Part shown: in pieces, positions 1 to 8,888 of the stretch
Position numbering within the stretch: position 1 is the first letter of the stretch
Layout of the letters: each line of letters opens with the position of its first letter
Assembly (NCBI GenBank): GCA_016490735.1
Contig: JAEMWC010000022.1
Coordinates: forward strand, 2,098,501 to 2,162,500
DNA from: Pachyseris speciosa
Taxonomy: Eukaryota; Cnidaria; Anthozoa; Scleractinia; Pachyseridae
DNA: 64,000 nt
Reading direction: 5' to 3'
Program-made: the position numbers and the translations under genes
Notes under the pieces: generated by a model
What the model was told of the DNA's origin: nothing
The model's input: only the letters and a program-made list of their open reading frames with translations
Databases searched by the model: none

Positions 1-221
1 ATGCATTGCTAGACTAGCAGGGTTCCAGATAAGATTTTAAGGCAGGGTGTCAACAAGGAATTCCATCGGGTGAAATTTCCAGTACTCCCACCAAACCATT
101 AGAAATTTTATATTAATTTGTCGGGTCATGTAGCTGACCTTGTAGAGTTTTTGACCCGAGACCCCCCTCTTATCTGGAACACTGGACTAGCTGGCTGGCT
201 TGCTGCCTGCCTAGGAATTAC

Positions 222-278
222 CTTGCTATGTTGATTCTGTAAGTTGTTATTAATCTTCCTGAGTTGTTCAGCCTCTAT
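222..278 (-). CDS. CCDC150: CCDC150-like exon 12 (19 codons), last exon in window
   Basis: The acceptor is ttcattacag and the donor AAG|GTAATT. The exon is phase 0 at both ends. It encodes IEAEQLRKINNNLQNQHSK, which matches an LRKxNxxLQ segment recalled from the vertebrate protein. No further exon is recognisable in 1-221, so the gene continues left of the window. Confidence 0.8.
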
Positions 279-3200
279 CTGTAATGAACATGAACAACAA
301 GGCGTTGAATACTTTGAACATAACTTGCACACTAGTTTTCTTATACTCCTTGATACAAAAAAAACATTGGTTAAAGTTAAAAACTTGAGGCACAACGTTA
401 AGAGTATAGCCAAGACAACACAAAACCACCAATAAAATTAATACCTTTACTGAGCCTAAAGACTTCAGCTCCTGTTCGAGGTGCTCCACCTTTGACTAAG
501 AAAAACATTCCATGAGTAACATCAAGTCAATGCAGTCAGTGCAGAACTAGTATACTAAATTTTACTTGGAAGATGTTTATGAACAAAATGTTAACAATTA
601 ATTTTGCTGTTTATTGTTAATTCGCAAAATGGGATACTTCCTTGACATACCTGCAGGCCACCCTTCTCAAAGGCAAGTCTGTTCTTGGACTCCATCATGC
701 CCTTCATAGCTTCTTCAATTTGGCTTTGGCTCACCTAAAATTGCAGTAATGATAAAATGAAACATTAAAACAAAAACATACACAAAAGAAAAAACATTGG
801 AAAAATACACAAATTTCTAACAGCTGCATTATGTGAAACTTAGAGAAAACAGGAAGACTACATTAAACATTATTCCTGTAGAAAAAGAGGCACTGGGGTC
901 AATTCCTGGCAAACTGCTGCTTTTGGTGGATCAGATAAAGATTAAGTACAACACTGCCACGATAAAAGACATCACTAAAAGACATCACTAAAAGAGGCAA
1001 CAGACTCGAAACATCAGTCCGCCCGGAAGTCTACAAACACTGGTCTGCTTCTCCATTATCACAGCCATGTCGACAAACGATACAAAGATTGTTTACTTTC
1101 TACTATGATCCATCGCGCTTACTGCCTGTCATCTACTCCTGCTGTATTTTCTGAGGAATGTGACAAGCTTCGCTCTACCTTCCTAAACCTGGATTATCCA
1201 ATAACTGATCAATTCATCGATTAACAAATTTCTGCACAATATCGATAACATCGATGTACCCGATAATGCAGGTGATGACAGTTCTACTATTAACACTAAC
1301 ATTTCAAGATCAACAATCTGCCAACTCAGTCAAAAGGCAATTGCAAATTCTGAGCGCGACCATTGGTGTTCAAATCAAGCCTGTCTTTCAGTCAAAGAAG
1401 ATCGGTCAAGTTCTCGCTCCTAAAGAAAAGAAGCCCTTTATTGTCAATAATCAATGCATGGTCTAGAAATTTCAATGTAATCTGTGCAACACAGATTATG
1501 TTGGGTTTATAACCCGGCATTTACACCAACGCATTAGCGAACACAAACATTCAGCAATCGGAGGCATCTAGAAGAACATGGTTTGTCGAAGTCTGATTTG
1601 GAAGACAAACAGTTTTCTCTTTTGAGAAAATGCCGATTGGGATTTGACTGTTCAATTTTTGAGATGCTTTTCATTAAGGAATTGAACCCTGAGTTAAATA
1701 CTCAGAAAGACTCCATTCGTGCGAAACTTTTTTTGTGACAAATTTTATCTTTCTATCATTCATTTGCATCACATTATGTAACCGCTCGAGTCTTTTAGGA
1801 ATTCTTTTACATTTATATTTGTTCTTAATTTTATTCACTTTCGACTTGAAAATGACGTTAAGTGAATGTCGAAACGTCGTCGTTTTTTAAAACCTTTTTA
1901 AATTTTAAACGTGATGGTTTTAAATTTTTCAATATTCTGACTCGCAATGTTTTATAGTTAAATTGTTAACCAAACCTATTCTTATACTGTGGTATTACTG
2001 ACAGAAAAGCAGCATCACATGGAACTGCAAATATTCTACTGAACATGCTGCCAATCTGAGGATATGAAGACAGCCCAGTTAACATCAACAAGACTGTGAA
2101 CGGCAAAAATGATACAAGGCTTATTAAAAAACATGGCATCTCAAAATACAGACTGATCATTGTTTAAATGGAATATGCGGTTAGGTTTTAACCTGTTTGT
2201 CCTCCAGAGCACAAATCCTTTCCAGAAGGTTTCTATTTTCCTCTTCCAATATCTTCTTTGACTCCTGAAGACCTTGAATCTCTTCCTAAGGAAATTTGAA
2301 ATGAGGAAGATCAAAATATCTTATATTACAACACATGCACAAGAATTTGATTGTAAATAGTGTTGTCAGCAAACCTAAGAAATTTGTAAAGATTAAAATA
2401 GTAATACGAGTGCATCTATTCTTAGGATTATACAAAAATTAATTATCATTAATTAATTAATACTTTACTCATTATTTTAATCAGTATTAATTAATATTTA
2501 TTTTATCAACATTTTATTATTTTTATTAATATTCCTATCAAATTTGTAACATAGCGTATGGGTTAGAGTGTCCCCAATTAGCGCTTTTTGTGCTAGAACC
2601 ACTAGACACGGAAATAAAGGATATGTATGTATGTATGCATCTATTTGGGACTTCATGGAGAGATTTACTTTGTCAGGGTTCTAGTTACCTGGGCATTTTG
2701 AAGTTGTCCAACAACTTTGTCTCTTTCATTTGAAAAATCACTGACAGCTTGATTCACCTGCAAGCAAATTAACATTGCTTATAATCACCCCTAACAGTGC
2801 TTAGGAGGCAACACTGGAAATCTGCATTATTTTTTCCCCTGTACTTGTCACACCAATTCAAGCAGGTTGGAATAATTATTAGTAAGTGTATCAAGTCGCG
2901 GGGACAAAGTTTGGTTGCAGCAACATTTTTGCATGAAACTAGGTATGCCACATGAAGGGAATTTTGGTTGCAACTTGTCCTGGTGACCTGTCCCTACGAC
3001 TTGGCACCTAGACAGTGTGACTGCCAACCTTAAAGCGCATGAGAAGTCCTTTGCATTCATTACATGTATACCTCATCCATTATCTGAGTATTTTCCTTTG
3101 ATAGTTGTTCCCTTTCTCTTGTCATACCATCCATCTTAGCTTGGAGATTCAAAACTTCTATATCCTAGAATAAGTAAAACCAATAGAAAATATTCTCAGA

Positions 3201-6200
3201 AACAATGTCTTTTCAAAACTGAAAAACAATAATTTATAAATGTCAAGATAATTTTCAAAATATTACAACAAACAGTCTTGTTTACCATTACAGTATATTC
3301 ATTACCAAATTATCATATAATTATTATTAGTAATTATATTATCATCATCATTATTAATATTGTTGCATTGCTAGGTAACAGCATGGCACATGACACTGTA
3401 AAACATACAAAATCTTGTTTCAGTTTCTCAGTTTTGCTTCTTTCATCCAGTAACTGTCTGTGAAGCCTTTTGATGTCTTCTCTCAAAACAGATCTGAATA
3501 AAACAGAATAGAACAGGTTAATGGCATGGGACACTGGCATTTGAAATTAATGCTAAAACAGATTGCTAATATTTCAAGTTGGTATTACAGTAATGTGGAT
3601 GTTACAGGTCAAATTTGATTTCAGGTTAATTTTGATTTAACCCGGGTTGAAATCAATTTCCTTTGCCTCCTATGAATGATGATGATGATGATGATGATGA
3701 TATATATATGGGGCTATTCTGCCGTAATGTACAATAATAAGTTAGATAAGAACAAAAATATTTACATACGTAACGAAATAAAATATTACAATGTGTACAA
3801 CAATACAAGATAATAGAATTGCAATAAAAAATATTTAGGGTTCGCAGACAAAGGAAATTGATTTCAATCTAGGTTAAATCAAAATTAACCCAAAATCAAA
3901 TTTGGCCTACAACATCCACATTGCTGTTACCAGAAAGCAGTAAAAAAGGTATCTACAGTCGCATATTCAAAGTTAGCTGATAATTTTGTGGTACTTTTCA
4001 TTTTCCAGGTACTGCTGTTTCTCCTTCTCCCTTGCCACTTCTTGTGCCATCTCATTTCTGGCTTTTTCCAACATTCTTTCTTGATCAGCCATGTGTGTAT
4101 TCCACTGCTCTCGTTCACGCTGTAAAGCACTTTGATGCTGTGATATTAGAACCCTGTTGTCAGCTGTTGTCGTCTTTAAGGCATCACTGGTTCTGTGGTG
4201 TTCTAATAGAATTGTTTCATGTGCCCCCTGAAATTAAAAATAAAATTAATTCAAAGTATGATGTTTCACAATGATGTAACAATGAAACAGATAATTTAAT
4301 TTAGATGAAAAACAGGGTTAACATATCACCAGTAGTAGTTTAAAGGACTAACCTTTAGGTCTTCATGGCTCTTTCTCATAAGTTCAAACTGTTGTCTTAA
4401 TTCTTTGTTTTCTTTTTTCAGTCTTGAGATATCTGCATCTAATGTCTGACAACAAAATATTGCTACTAATTATTATTTTTGGTTTACTTGACATGTGGTT
4501 AACCAACAAATCTGCTAATGGGCTTGAATCCAGTGTTTCCTTTACAACAGCATTAAGTAACTAAAAGCATTACTGCTTCTACTGTCAACCCACTAACACC
4601 CCCATCACAGGAAACCAAATAAGACATGTCTAGTAGGAGTATTTTTACTTTTCACCCTGAATAGGATGCTTGTCCATCTGGGAAACACAACTGTTGTGTT
4701 TCTCAAATGGATGAGCCAGGGGTGCTAGAATTATTCTAGTCATTTATTGCAGCTACAATAAATGTTTAAGGAGTAAATAAATGTCAGTAAAGGAACAGTA
4801 TTTGTGCATGAAAAGGAATTTTGGCTCACCTTTCTCTCTGTTGTCAAAGTGGCTAACTGAGAATCAGTATTCGCTGTTAAAAGAAACAGAATACCATTAA
4901 AGCTCTATTGACTCCCCCCCCCCCCCCCCCCTCTCCCCCCAGGAAGGTGGCTTATTCAATTTCAGGGGGCTTAATAGAGAGGGGGGCTTATTTCAAATCT
5001 TAAACACACCGTTTTCGTCTTAAAATAGCTTTTGTACAAAACTCAAACAACTTCTGTGAAACTATAGTATTTAGTGCAGATCAGCAAACAGTATTGTGTG
5101 TTTGAGTGTATATTTGAATATTTAAAAACAAACCAGCTGAGCCACATGAAGTGGATTTTGTAACAGGGAATACAAAATCTAATGTCCCAAGGGGGAGGGG
5201 GGGGAGTTATTAGAGAGGGGGCCTTATTACCAAAAATGGGCCCAGCTAATATTACAAAGGGGGGCTTAATAGAGCTTTTACGGTATTTAACAAATAAAAG
5301 TTGACACAAACTCAGGAAATTCATTGAGGGCATGTGGTGGTCATTTGAAAAAGGTATTAGATAAAGCACAAATAGTGCACAATTTGCCACACAACTGTAG
5401 CTCAATACACTCAATGAAACAAAATAGGATTATTGAATACTAATCTCCCGGATGGGATGGTAGTCCATTGCAGGGTTTTTCCTCAGAAGCATGCAACCAG
5501 CACCAGTTATTACACCTTGGAGAAGAGTAAGACATTATGTGCTGCATACATGTATTTAATTCCTGTATCAGGAAATAACATGGCCGGAAAAACATGATAG
5601 GCAGGACACTGACCCATAATGCACCAAACACTACAAGCATGCAAATCAATGTCAGATGAGATCACGATTATGTCAGGCTGGCCTCAACATGTCAATAAGG
5701 TTTTTGCTTATCATGAAATTAAAATAATATTAATTTATTTCGCCCATCCAAGAATGTTGTTAGCAACATACCTGCATCCTCCTGAAGCTGCGTAACAAGT
5801 GCTTCCAGCTGACCCTTTAGACGCCTTGCTTTCTCACACTCTTCCCTGGCAGACACTGCCTCTCTTCTCAGTGTGTGGCAGTCCTGTGCTAGCGTCTGTA
5901 CATCACCACGCTCAGATTCCACAATCCTTTCCATGTCAGATACTCTTTGAAGAAGAGAGGTGTGTGACTCCTCGAGGCTTGCCCTGAGCTCTTTTTCCCT
6001 GACCAATTCCTCCTTAAGCTAAACATATCGGTAACATACAATAATAATTTAACCTCTACTGCTAGAACGGGAGAGAATAATGTATACAGTGAAATATCTG
6101 ATGAAAGTGAGACACCATAAATAGTTTTTTTGGACACTGCCAATAGTTGAACTAAGGAGGTATATCATAACTTAGTGAAGTACAGTCATCCAGAATTGAG

Positions 6201-7113
6201 TGTAGTCATTAGAAGGTCTGTTTGACATGACTTTGAGTGAGGTTTTGACAACCTGAAGTGATTGGAAGACATTTTGACTCTACCCTGGTGTGTCTTCTAC
6301 TCAGGTTGTCGAAACCTATGGTCATGGTAATGTATTTATATACCGCACATATTACATAGTCTCATGGCGGTTCTGTATTTATATACCGCACATATTACAT
6401 AGTCTCATGGCGGTTCTCAGGACAACACAAGCACTTTTAATTATTTATCTTCAATCTATAAAAATAAATTAAAATAAAACAACGTGACAGACTTAATTTG
6501 CAGTACTTACTTCGTTCATTTTTTTGGTCAATTTTTGTTTCGAAAGTTTAACTTCTTCCGTTTTCAATCTGTTTTGTTCACTATTTTGTGAAGATTTATC
6601 TAGTTCTGAGGCAAGGCGTTTCACCATATCCTGGGCCTCTTTACGACCGTTCTCGCAAATTTCCAGCTCCTTTTTATACCGCTGCAAATCCTTCTTCAGC
6701 TTTTTAATTTCATTTTCATAAGTATCTTTGGGCAATGTTACTACTTCTGGTTCTTTGTCTATCGTAGCCAGATTTTTCTCGGCTTCCAAACTACACATTG
6801 CCAGTTTCAACGACTGAATTGTGCTCTCCGCCCGACAAACCCTGGACACCATTTGTTCGTAGTTCCGCTGCAAAATCTCCACGTGAGGGGAAACTGTTCC
6901 TGCAGCTTTAAAAGGCTGCACTGGTTCTATCTTTCCACTTTTACTGCTTTCGGCATTATCGGCGCGATCTCTGCTAAACCCGTATTCAGCAAGTTGATCG
7001 ACCAACTTCTTCGTTTCTTCCTCGGCCAATTCCAAACGCCGTTGCATCACCTCGAAGGTGTGCTGGGGCGAGGGACTCGCATGTAACGTTGGAGAGATGA
7101 CTTTTCGACTCAT
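222..7113 (-). CDS. CCDC150: CCDC150-like coiled-coil protein, 5' twelve exons (3' end outside window)
   Basis: Twelve minus-strand exons join into an uninterrupted 584-codon reading frame: 6511-7113, 5772-6018, 4830-4873, 4353-4445, 3995-4227, 3409-3493, 3072-3164, 2689-2757, 2193-2285, 651-734, 445-495 and 222-278. Every intron has GT/AG ends and the phases match at every junction. The product is almost entirely charged, helix-forming sequence rich in E, K, Q and L, as in long coiled coils; no enzyme motif, signal peptide or membrane segment is seen. Recognition as CCDC150 rests on recalled similarity, not a search: an N-terminal TFEVMQRRLELAEEET stretch, ESERGDVQTLAQDCHTLR in exon 2, and ESKNRLAFEKGGLQ in exon 10, each with a counterpart in the same order in the vertebrate protein. 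Human CCDC150 is about 1,100 residues, so roughly half is present. Its molecular role is poorly known. The ATG at 7113 has A at -3. One or more small exons could have been missed where phases still allow it. Confidence 0.85.
445..495 (-). CDS. CCDC150: CCDC150-like exon 11 (17 codons)
   Basis: The acceptor is gtttttcttag and the donor AAG|GTATTA. The exon is phase 0 at both ends. It encodes SKVEHLEQELKSLGSVK, continuing the coiled coil. Confidence 0.82.
651..734 (-). CDS. CCDC150: CCDC150-like exon 10 (28 codons)
   Basis: The acceptor is gcaattttag and the donor CAG|GTATGT. The exon is 84 bp and phase 0 at both ends. It contains ESKNRLAFEKGGLQ, the most diagnostic family match seen in the window. 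The intron upstream of it (735-2192) holds a retroelement remnant. Confidence 0.86.
976..1740 (+). pseudogene. Decayed Penelope-like retroelement: RT C-terminal end and GIY-YIG-type domain
   Basis: In the plus direction (antisense to the host gene, inside the intron 735-2192), frame fragments read NTGLLLHYHSHVDKRYKDC and TPAVFSEECDKLRSTFLNLD, then after a stop and frame change CNTDYVGFITRHLHQRISEH and FDCSIFEMLFIKELNPELNT. I associate these with the RT thumb and following GIY-YIG endonuclease of animal Penelope-like elements (recalled, not searched). Disabling lesions are visible: an in-frame TAA near 1222, a TAG near 1464 where an aromatic codon is expected, and a frameshift near 1560-1570. 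A 3' tail ending in gtcgaaacgtcgtcg follows to about 1885. It is a 5'-truncated, inactive copy. Confidence 0.65.
2193..2285 (-). CDS. CCDC150: CCDC150-like exon 9 (31 codons)
   Basis: The acceptor is atttccttag and the donor CAG|GTTAAA. The exon is 93 bp and phase 0 at both ends. The segment KKILEEENRNLLERICALE matches the heptad pattern and position of a recalled vertebrate CCDC150 segment. Confidence 0.83.
2433..2640. other. AT-rich intronic tract with possible retroelement tail
   Basis: 2433-2530 is almost pure A/T with repeated attaatta words. It is followed by a more balanced stretch and by ggaaataaagg then tatgtatgtatgtatg, which looks like the 3' end of a non-LTR retroelement with a simple-repeat tail. 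No coding sequence remains to confirm that. The tract lies between exons 8 and 9. Confidence 0.35.
2689..2757 (-). CDS. CCDC150: CCDC150-like exon 8 (23 codons)
   Basis: The acceptor is tttgcttgcag and the donor CAG|GTAACT. The exon is phase 0 at both ends. It encodes VNQAVSDFSNERDKVVGQLQ and three further residues. Confidence 0.82.
3072..3164 (-). CDS. CCDC150: CCDC150-like exon 7 (31 codons)
   Basis: The acceptor is cttattctag and the donor GAG|GTATAC. The exon is 93 bp and phase 0 at both ends. The coiled-coil segment includes LNLQAKMDGMTREREQLSKE. Confidence 0.83.
3409..3493 (-). CDS. CCDC150: CCDC150-like exon 6 (28 codons plus one base)
   Basis: The acceptor is gttttattcag. One base completes the codon split from exon 5, then 28 codons encode LREDIKRLHRQLLDERSK and neighbouring residues. 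The donor is GTATGT at 3408-3403. The exit is phase 0. Confidence 0.82.
3585..3930. mobile_element. Inverted-repeat (MITE/foldback-like) element in intron
   Basis: Arms 3585-3666 and 3848-3930 are imperfect inverted copies of about 82 bp, for example ggttaattttgatttaac in the left arm and gttaaatcaaaattaacc in the right. The interior holds a GAT/TA microsatellite and AT-rich unique sequence with no open frame. This is the form of a non-autonomous DNA element; the superfamily is unknown. It lies in the intron between exons 5 and 6. Confidence 0.65.
3676..3709 (+). repeat. Microsatellite (GAT)n followed by (TA)n
   Basis: About nine uninterrupted GAT/ATG trinucleotides run directly into five TA dinucleotides. 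The run sits between the arms of the surrounding inverted-repeat element. Confidence 0.9.
3995..4227 (-). CDS. CCDC150: CCDC150-like exon 5 (codons 330-406 plus two bases)
   Basis: The acceptor is tttaatttcag before GGGGCACATG. The segment containing DNRVLISQHQSALQRE lines up with a recalled vertebrate stretch of the same spacing. The donor is the weakest in the gene (GAAAA|GTACCA), but ending in phase 2 at 3995 is exactly what the one-base start of exon 6 requires. Reading through instead meets a stop seven codons later. Confidence 0.8.
4353..4445 (-). CDS. CCDC150: CCDC150-like exon 4 (31 codons)
   Basis: The acceptor is ttgttgtcag and the donor AAG|GTTAGT. The exon is phase 0 at both ends and exactly 93 bp. 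It encodes a basic/acidic coiled-coil segment that includes LKKENKELRQQFELMRKSH. Confidence 0.85.
4830..4873 (-). CDS. CCDC150: CCDC150-like exon 3 (44 bp microexon-sized)
   Basis: The acceptor is cttttaacag and the donor AAG|GTGAGC. Its first two bases complete the codon split with exon 2 (GCG, Ala), and the remaining 42 bases give NTDSQLATLTTERK. Phase compatibility on both sides supports it despite the small size. Confidence 0.8.
4892..5285. mobile_element. MITE-like element with C/G-run terminal inverted repeats
   Basis: The left end (taccattaaagctctattg) and the complement of the right end (taccgtaaaagctctattaa) are inverted copies. Both ends are followed inward by long C (or G) runs. 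Further internal pieces of the same motif (gggcttaatagag) occur near 4967 and 5264. A TA dinucleotide lies at each edge, consistent with a TA target duplication but too short to prove it. It is about 394 bp, non-coding, and lies in the intron between exons 2 and 3. Confidence 0.6.
4914..4940 (+). repeat. Poly-C tract
   Basis: A run of roughly 18 C residues, then tct and another C run, lies inside the MITE-like element. The length is likely to be polymorphic and error-prone in sequencing. Confidence 0.85.
5772..6018 (-). CDS. CCDC150: CCDC150-like exon 2 (codons 202-283 plus one base)
   Basis: The acceptor is tatgtttag, immediately followed by CTTAAGGAGG. The donor is CAG|GTATGT. The exon encodes continuous coiled coil and includes the ESERGDVQTLAQDCHTLRRE stretch, one of the best matches to the vertebrate family. 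It ends in phase 1. Confidence 0.88.
6331..6416 (+). repeat. 43 bp perfect tandem duplication in intron 1
   Basis: Two identical 43 bp copies (6331-6373 and 6374-6416), each starting tgtatttatataccgcac, lie head to tail with no mismatch, which suggests a recent slippage or duplication event. No open frame is involved. Confidence 0.95.
6511..7113 (-). CDS. CCDC150: CCDC150-like exon 1 (codons 1-201)
   Basis: This exon starts at the ATG whose A is at 7113. The preceding in-frame triplet pair begins with GTG, so the ATG is preferred. It ends on a codon boundary (phase 0) at 6511, followed by a strong donor, GTAAGTACTG. The first ~20 residues are Ser/Pro/His-rich and probably disordered; heptad-like coiled coil begins with the TFEVMQRRLELAEEE stretch. 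The exon is far longer than the others, as expected for a first coding exon that carries the N-terminal head. Confidence 0.88.
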
Positions 7114-7465
7114 CTTCACATTCTACTCGTAAATTAGTCACCTCTCTCTTTTCTTTTGCATCATTTGTGTATTTGTTTTCAAACGAAGCAACCCAAAGTC
7201 CGCCATTTTGGAATTTCCGCCAATCTGTTTCAATGAACCAATCATAATTTACCTGGGATGCCAACCGCTGCTGACGTTTGCGACTGGTGGCGCAGAATTC
7301 TGACAAGATCAGGGAGAAGTGGGTCTGCTCACTGGTCTGTTCACTAGGCATAAATAGATTGTGCTCGGCAACTTTTGAGCAACTGTTAGCGTTTTGAGCA
7401 ACTCTTTGTAGTACCAGCAACCTAGGGCAACTTTTGCCTTCCCTGGCAACTTTTGAGCAACAAAT
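7114..7465 (-). promoter_or_regulatory. 5' UTR/proximal promoter candidate of the CCDC150-like gene
   Basis: This is the only sequence between the ATG and the satellite array, so the promoter must lie here or in the array. On the minus strand it has a YY1-like AAAATGGCGG motif (complement of 7201-7210), two inverted CCAAT boxes (ccaat at about 7219 and 7235) and no clear TATA box at a useful distance. YY1 and CCAAT motifs are typical of TATA-less housekeeping promoters. No transcription start can be placed from sequence alone. Confidence 0.4.
7367..7461 (+). repeat. Short diverged direct repeats at the array edge
   Basis: The 17-mer ggcaacttttgagcaac occurs at 7367-7383 and again at 7445-7461, with a partial third copy (gggcaacttttg) near 7427. 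The last copy abuts the first base of the array. It does not occur inside the array units. Confidence 0.7.
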
Positions 7466-8349
7466 TGAAGGGCTCGGGGCAAGAACGTCCTCCCGGTTTT
7501 TGGTCGATTTTCGATGTGCTCAATACAAACTGAGATTTGGCATGTGGACTTCATTCCAGTTAAAAAACATTGCTCTGTATTTGTTTTGGCTGATTTCCTC
7601 TTCGTTTTCGAGAAATAACGTATGCAAAAAACCCAAGTCAGCTCATTCCCTTGCGTATTAATATTCATGCGCGAATTGAATTACCTTTAGGGCACGTGAA
7701 ATGATTGACGCTTGGAAAGTATTGTTTGATAGTGTGACGTAGACTATACATTTGGCGGTTAAAACATCGATTTAAGTTTCATTGATAGGAAACTTACGTG
7801 GCTGTGAGGTGTCGATTGCTAGCTAACTTTAATGGAAACTCGCCAGCCTGGTGGTCGAACGGACGTCATTTAAGTCTGTCGATCGGCAATTCAGACACTT
7901 CTGAAAGAAGCCAGTGGTGTTTCTCTGTGCGTGCCAAACGCTGGAACAAATCGGCGTTTCGCAGTACAGAGTACTGAGCCAGGCGGGACAGTCTGAAAGC
8001 AACTCTCGTCTTAAGAGCGGCCCGCAGTTGAGAGTCTTGGCCCATTTGCCAAAGGTTGCCGTGCTAGAAATTCGGAAATAAGAGTTGTTTTTTGACTTAG
8101 GCGAAAAATATCGGATGTTTGAAGACGTGTTGTGCGCGCTCGAAAGGATGTTTTTATGCCCACAATCCAATGCGACCACAGAGGGCGCTGTCTCCTTGAA
8201 AAGTTCTCGCGAGGACTGGAAATGAATATTCGCTCGGCTGCGGTGGGAAAATTTTCACTTCGGAGCGGGAACATTACGGAGAATTCATCTAAGAGTGGGA
8301 AATCGGCAAGACGAGCAGTCAGTCCGTTTTCGATGAGCTGAGTATCTTG
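7466..8349 (+). repeat. 884 bp left inverted-repeat arm (unit 1)
   Basis: The complement of 8889-9772 reproduces this stretch nearly base for base, from tgaagggctcgggg at the outer tip to gagctgagtatcttg at the inner end. Differences cluster within about 130 bp of the outer tip (T versus K variants). Beyond the inner end the two sides diverge at once. A 6 bp-stem palindrome, CAGTAC-AGA-GTACTG, lies at 7962-7976. Confidence 0.95.
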
Positions 8350-8888
8350 CAAACAGTGCATTTTCCATCGGTTTTCATTTCTAAACGGCACTTTCAGAAT
8401 AGTAAGTTTTGCGTGGTTTTGGCGGTTGAGAAACGTCGGCAAAGGATTCATTTTCGTCGTCAAATGGAAAATATGGAACGAAAATGGTATTAAAATCAAA
8501 CTAAATGACGACAGGTCAAGAATTTGGACAACATGCCTAACTAGTTCTGAAGATATTCTTTAGCTTCAAACTGCCGAAAATTTGCATACCCGGTATATAT
8601 GAAATTCGATCGCACACAATGGGCTGTCACACGACTCGCGTGAAAATAATTTTAACTGTTTATCTGGGGTGAAAATGCTTTTTGCCGTTAATCTCGCGTG
8701 AAAATACTTTTTGATGATGTTTACAAGACTCCATATAAGCGAACTAACCGAGGTACTCGATGCAAAAGTGATTTATATCTTAAAATACGCCAGCATGTTT
8801 ATCAGAGGACGCTGTCACCTTGTCACGTCATTTGTGCTTTGAATATTTGCTGCGTGCGGCAAAGAAAGTTTTCCTTGCACTGGTTTTC
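8350..8888 (+). repeat. 539 bp single-copy spacer C (unit 1)
   Basis: This is the only part of the unit that is neither inverted nor tandemly repeated within the unit. It holds a TATATAT motif (8594-8600), three 29 bp direct repeats (8635-8721) and a second TATA-like catataag near 8731. It keeps the same strand orientation in every unit on both sides of the array switch. No long ATG-initiated frame lies wholly inside it. Confidence 0.9.
8635..8721 (+). repeat. Three 29 bp direct repeats in spacer C
   Basis: Copies start at 8635, 8664 and 8693, exactly 29 bp apart, with the shared core tgaaaat followed by a T-rich tract. The first and third begin ctcgcg and the second ctgggg. They recur in every intact spacer (for example 62396-62482). 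Regularly spaced direct repeats beside TATA/AT-rich sequence resemble protein-binding arrays at promoters or replication origins; function is unproven. Confidence 0.8.

Noticed and set aside
5043..5414. 123-codon minus-strand open frame in intron 2
   Set aside because: It runs through G/C-run MITE sequence, has a proline run from the C/G tract, and lies between correctly phased exons.
5440..5649. Possible SINE-like or MITE fragment (cccggatgggatggtag region)
   Set aside because: It looks like dispersed-repeat sequence, but no ends, target duplication or promoter boxes could be defined.
6986..7420. Long minus-strand open frame overlapping the gene start
   Set aside because: It is out of frame with exon 1 of the CCDC150-like gene and spans the 5' flank; its composition is not coiled coil and no family resemblance is seen.
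7786..7810. Stretch aaacttacgtggctg resembling the 5' end of U1 snRNA
   Set aside because: No downstream U1 stem-loops, Sm site or promoter follows; it is more simply the complement of a chance GTAAGT splice-donor-like word.
8170..8195. CTCF-like motif (accacagagggcgctgt) in both arms of every unit
   Set aside because: It matches only the central part of the vertebrate consensus with a mismatch, and CTCF is thought to be absent from cnidarians, the likely host group. Kept only as a note that arms would present it in convergent or divergent pairs.
8011..8499. 162-codon open frame (minus), repeated in most intact units, as a real protein
   Set aside because: It begins at TTG; the first ATG is 16 codons in. 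It overlaps other open frames on both strands in the arm and no known domain is recognisable. Repetition follows from the array itself and is not evidence of selection.
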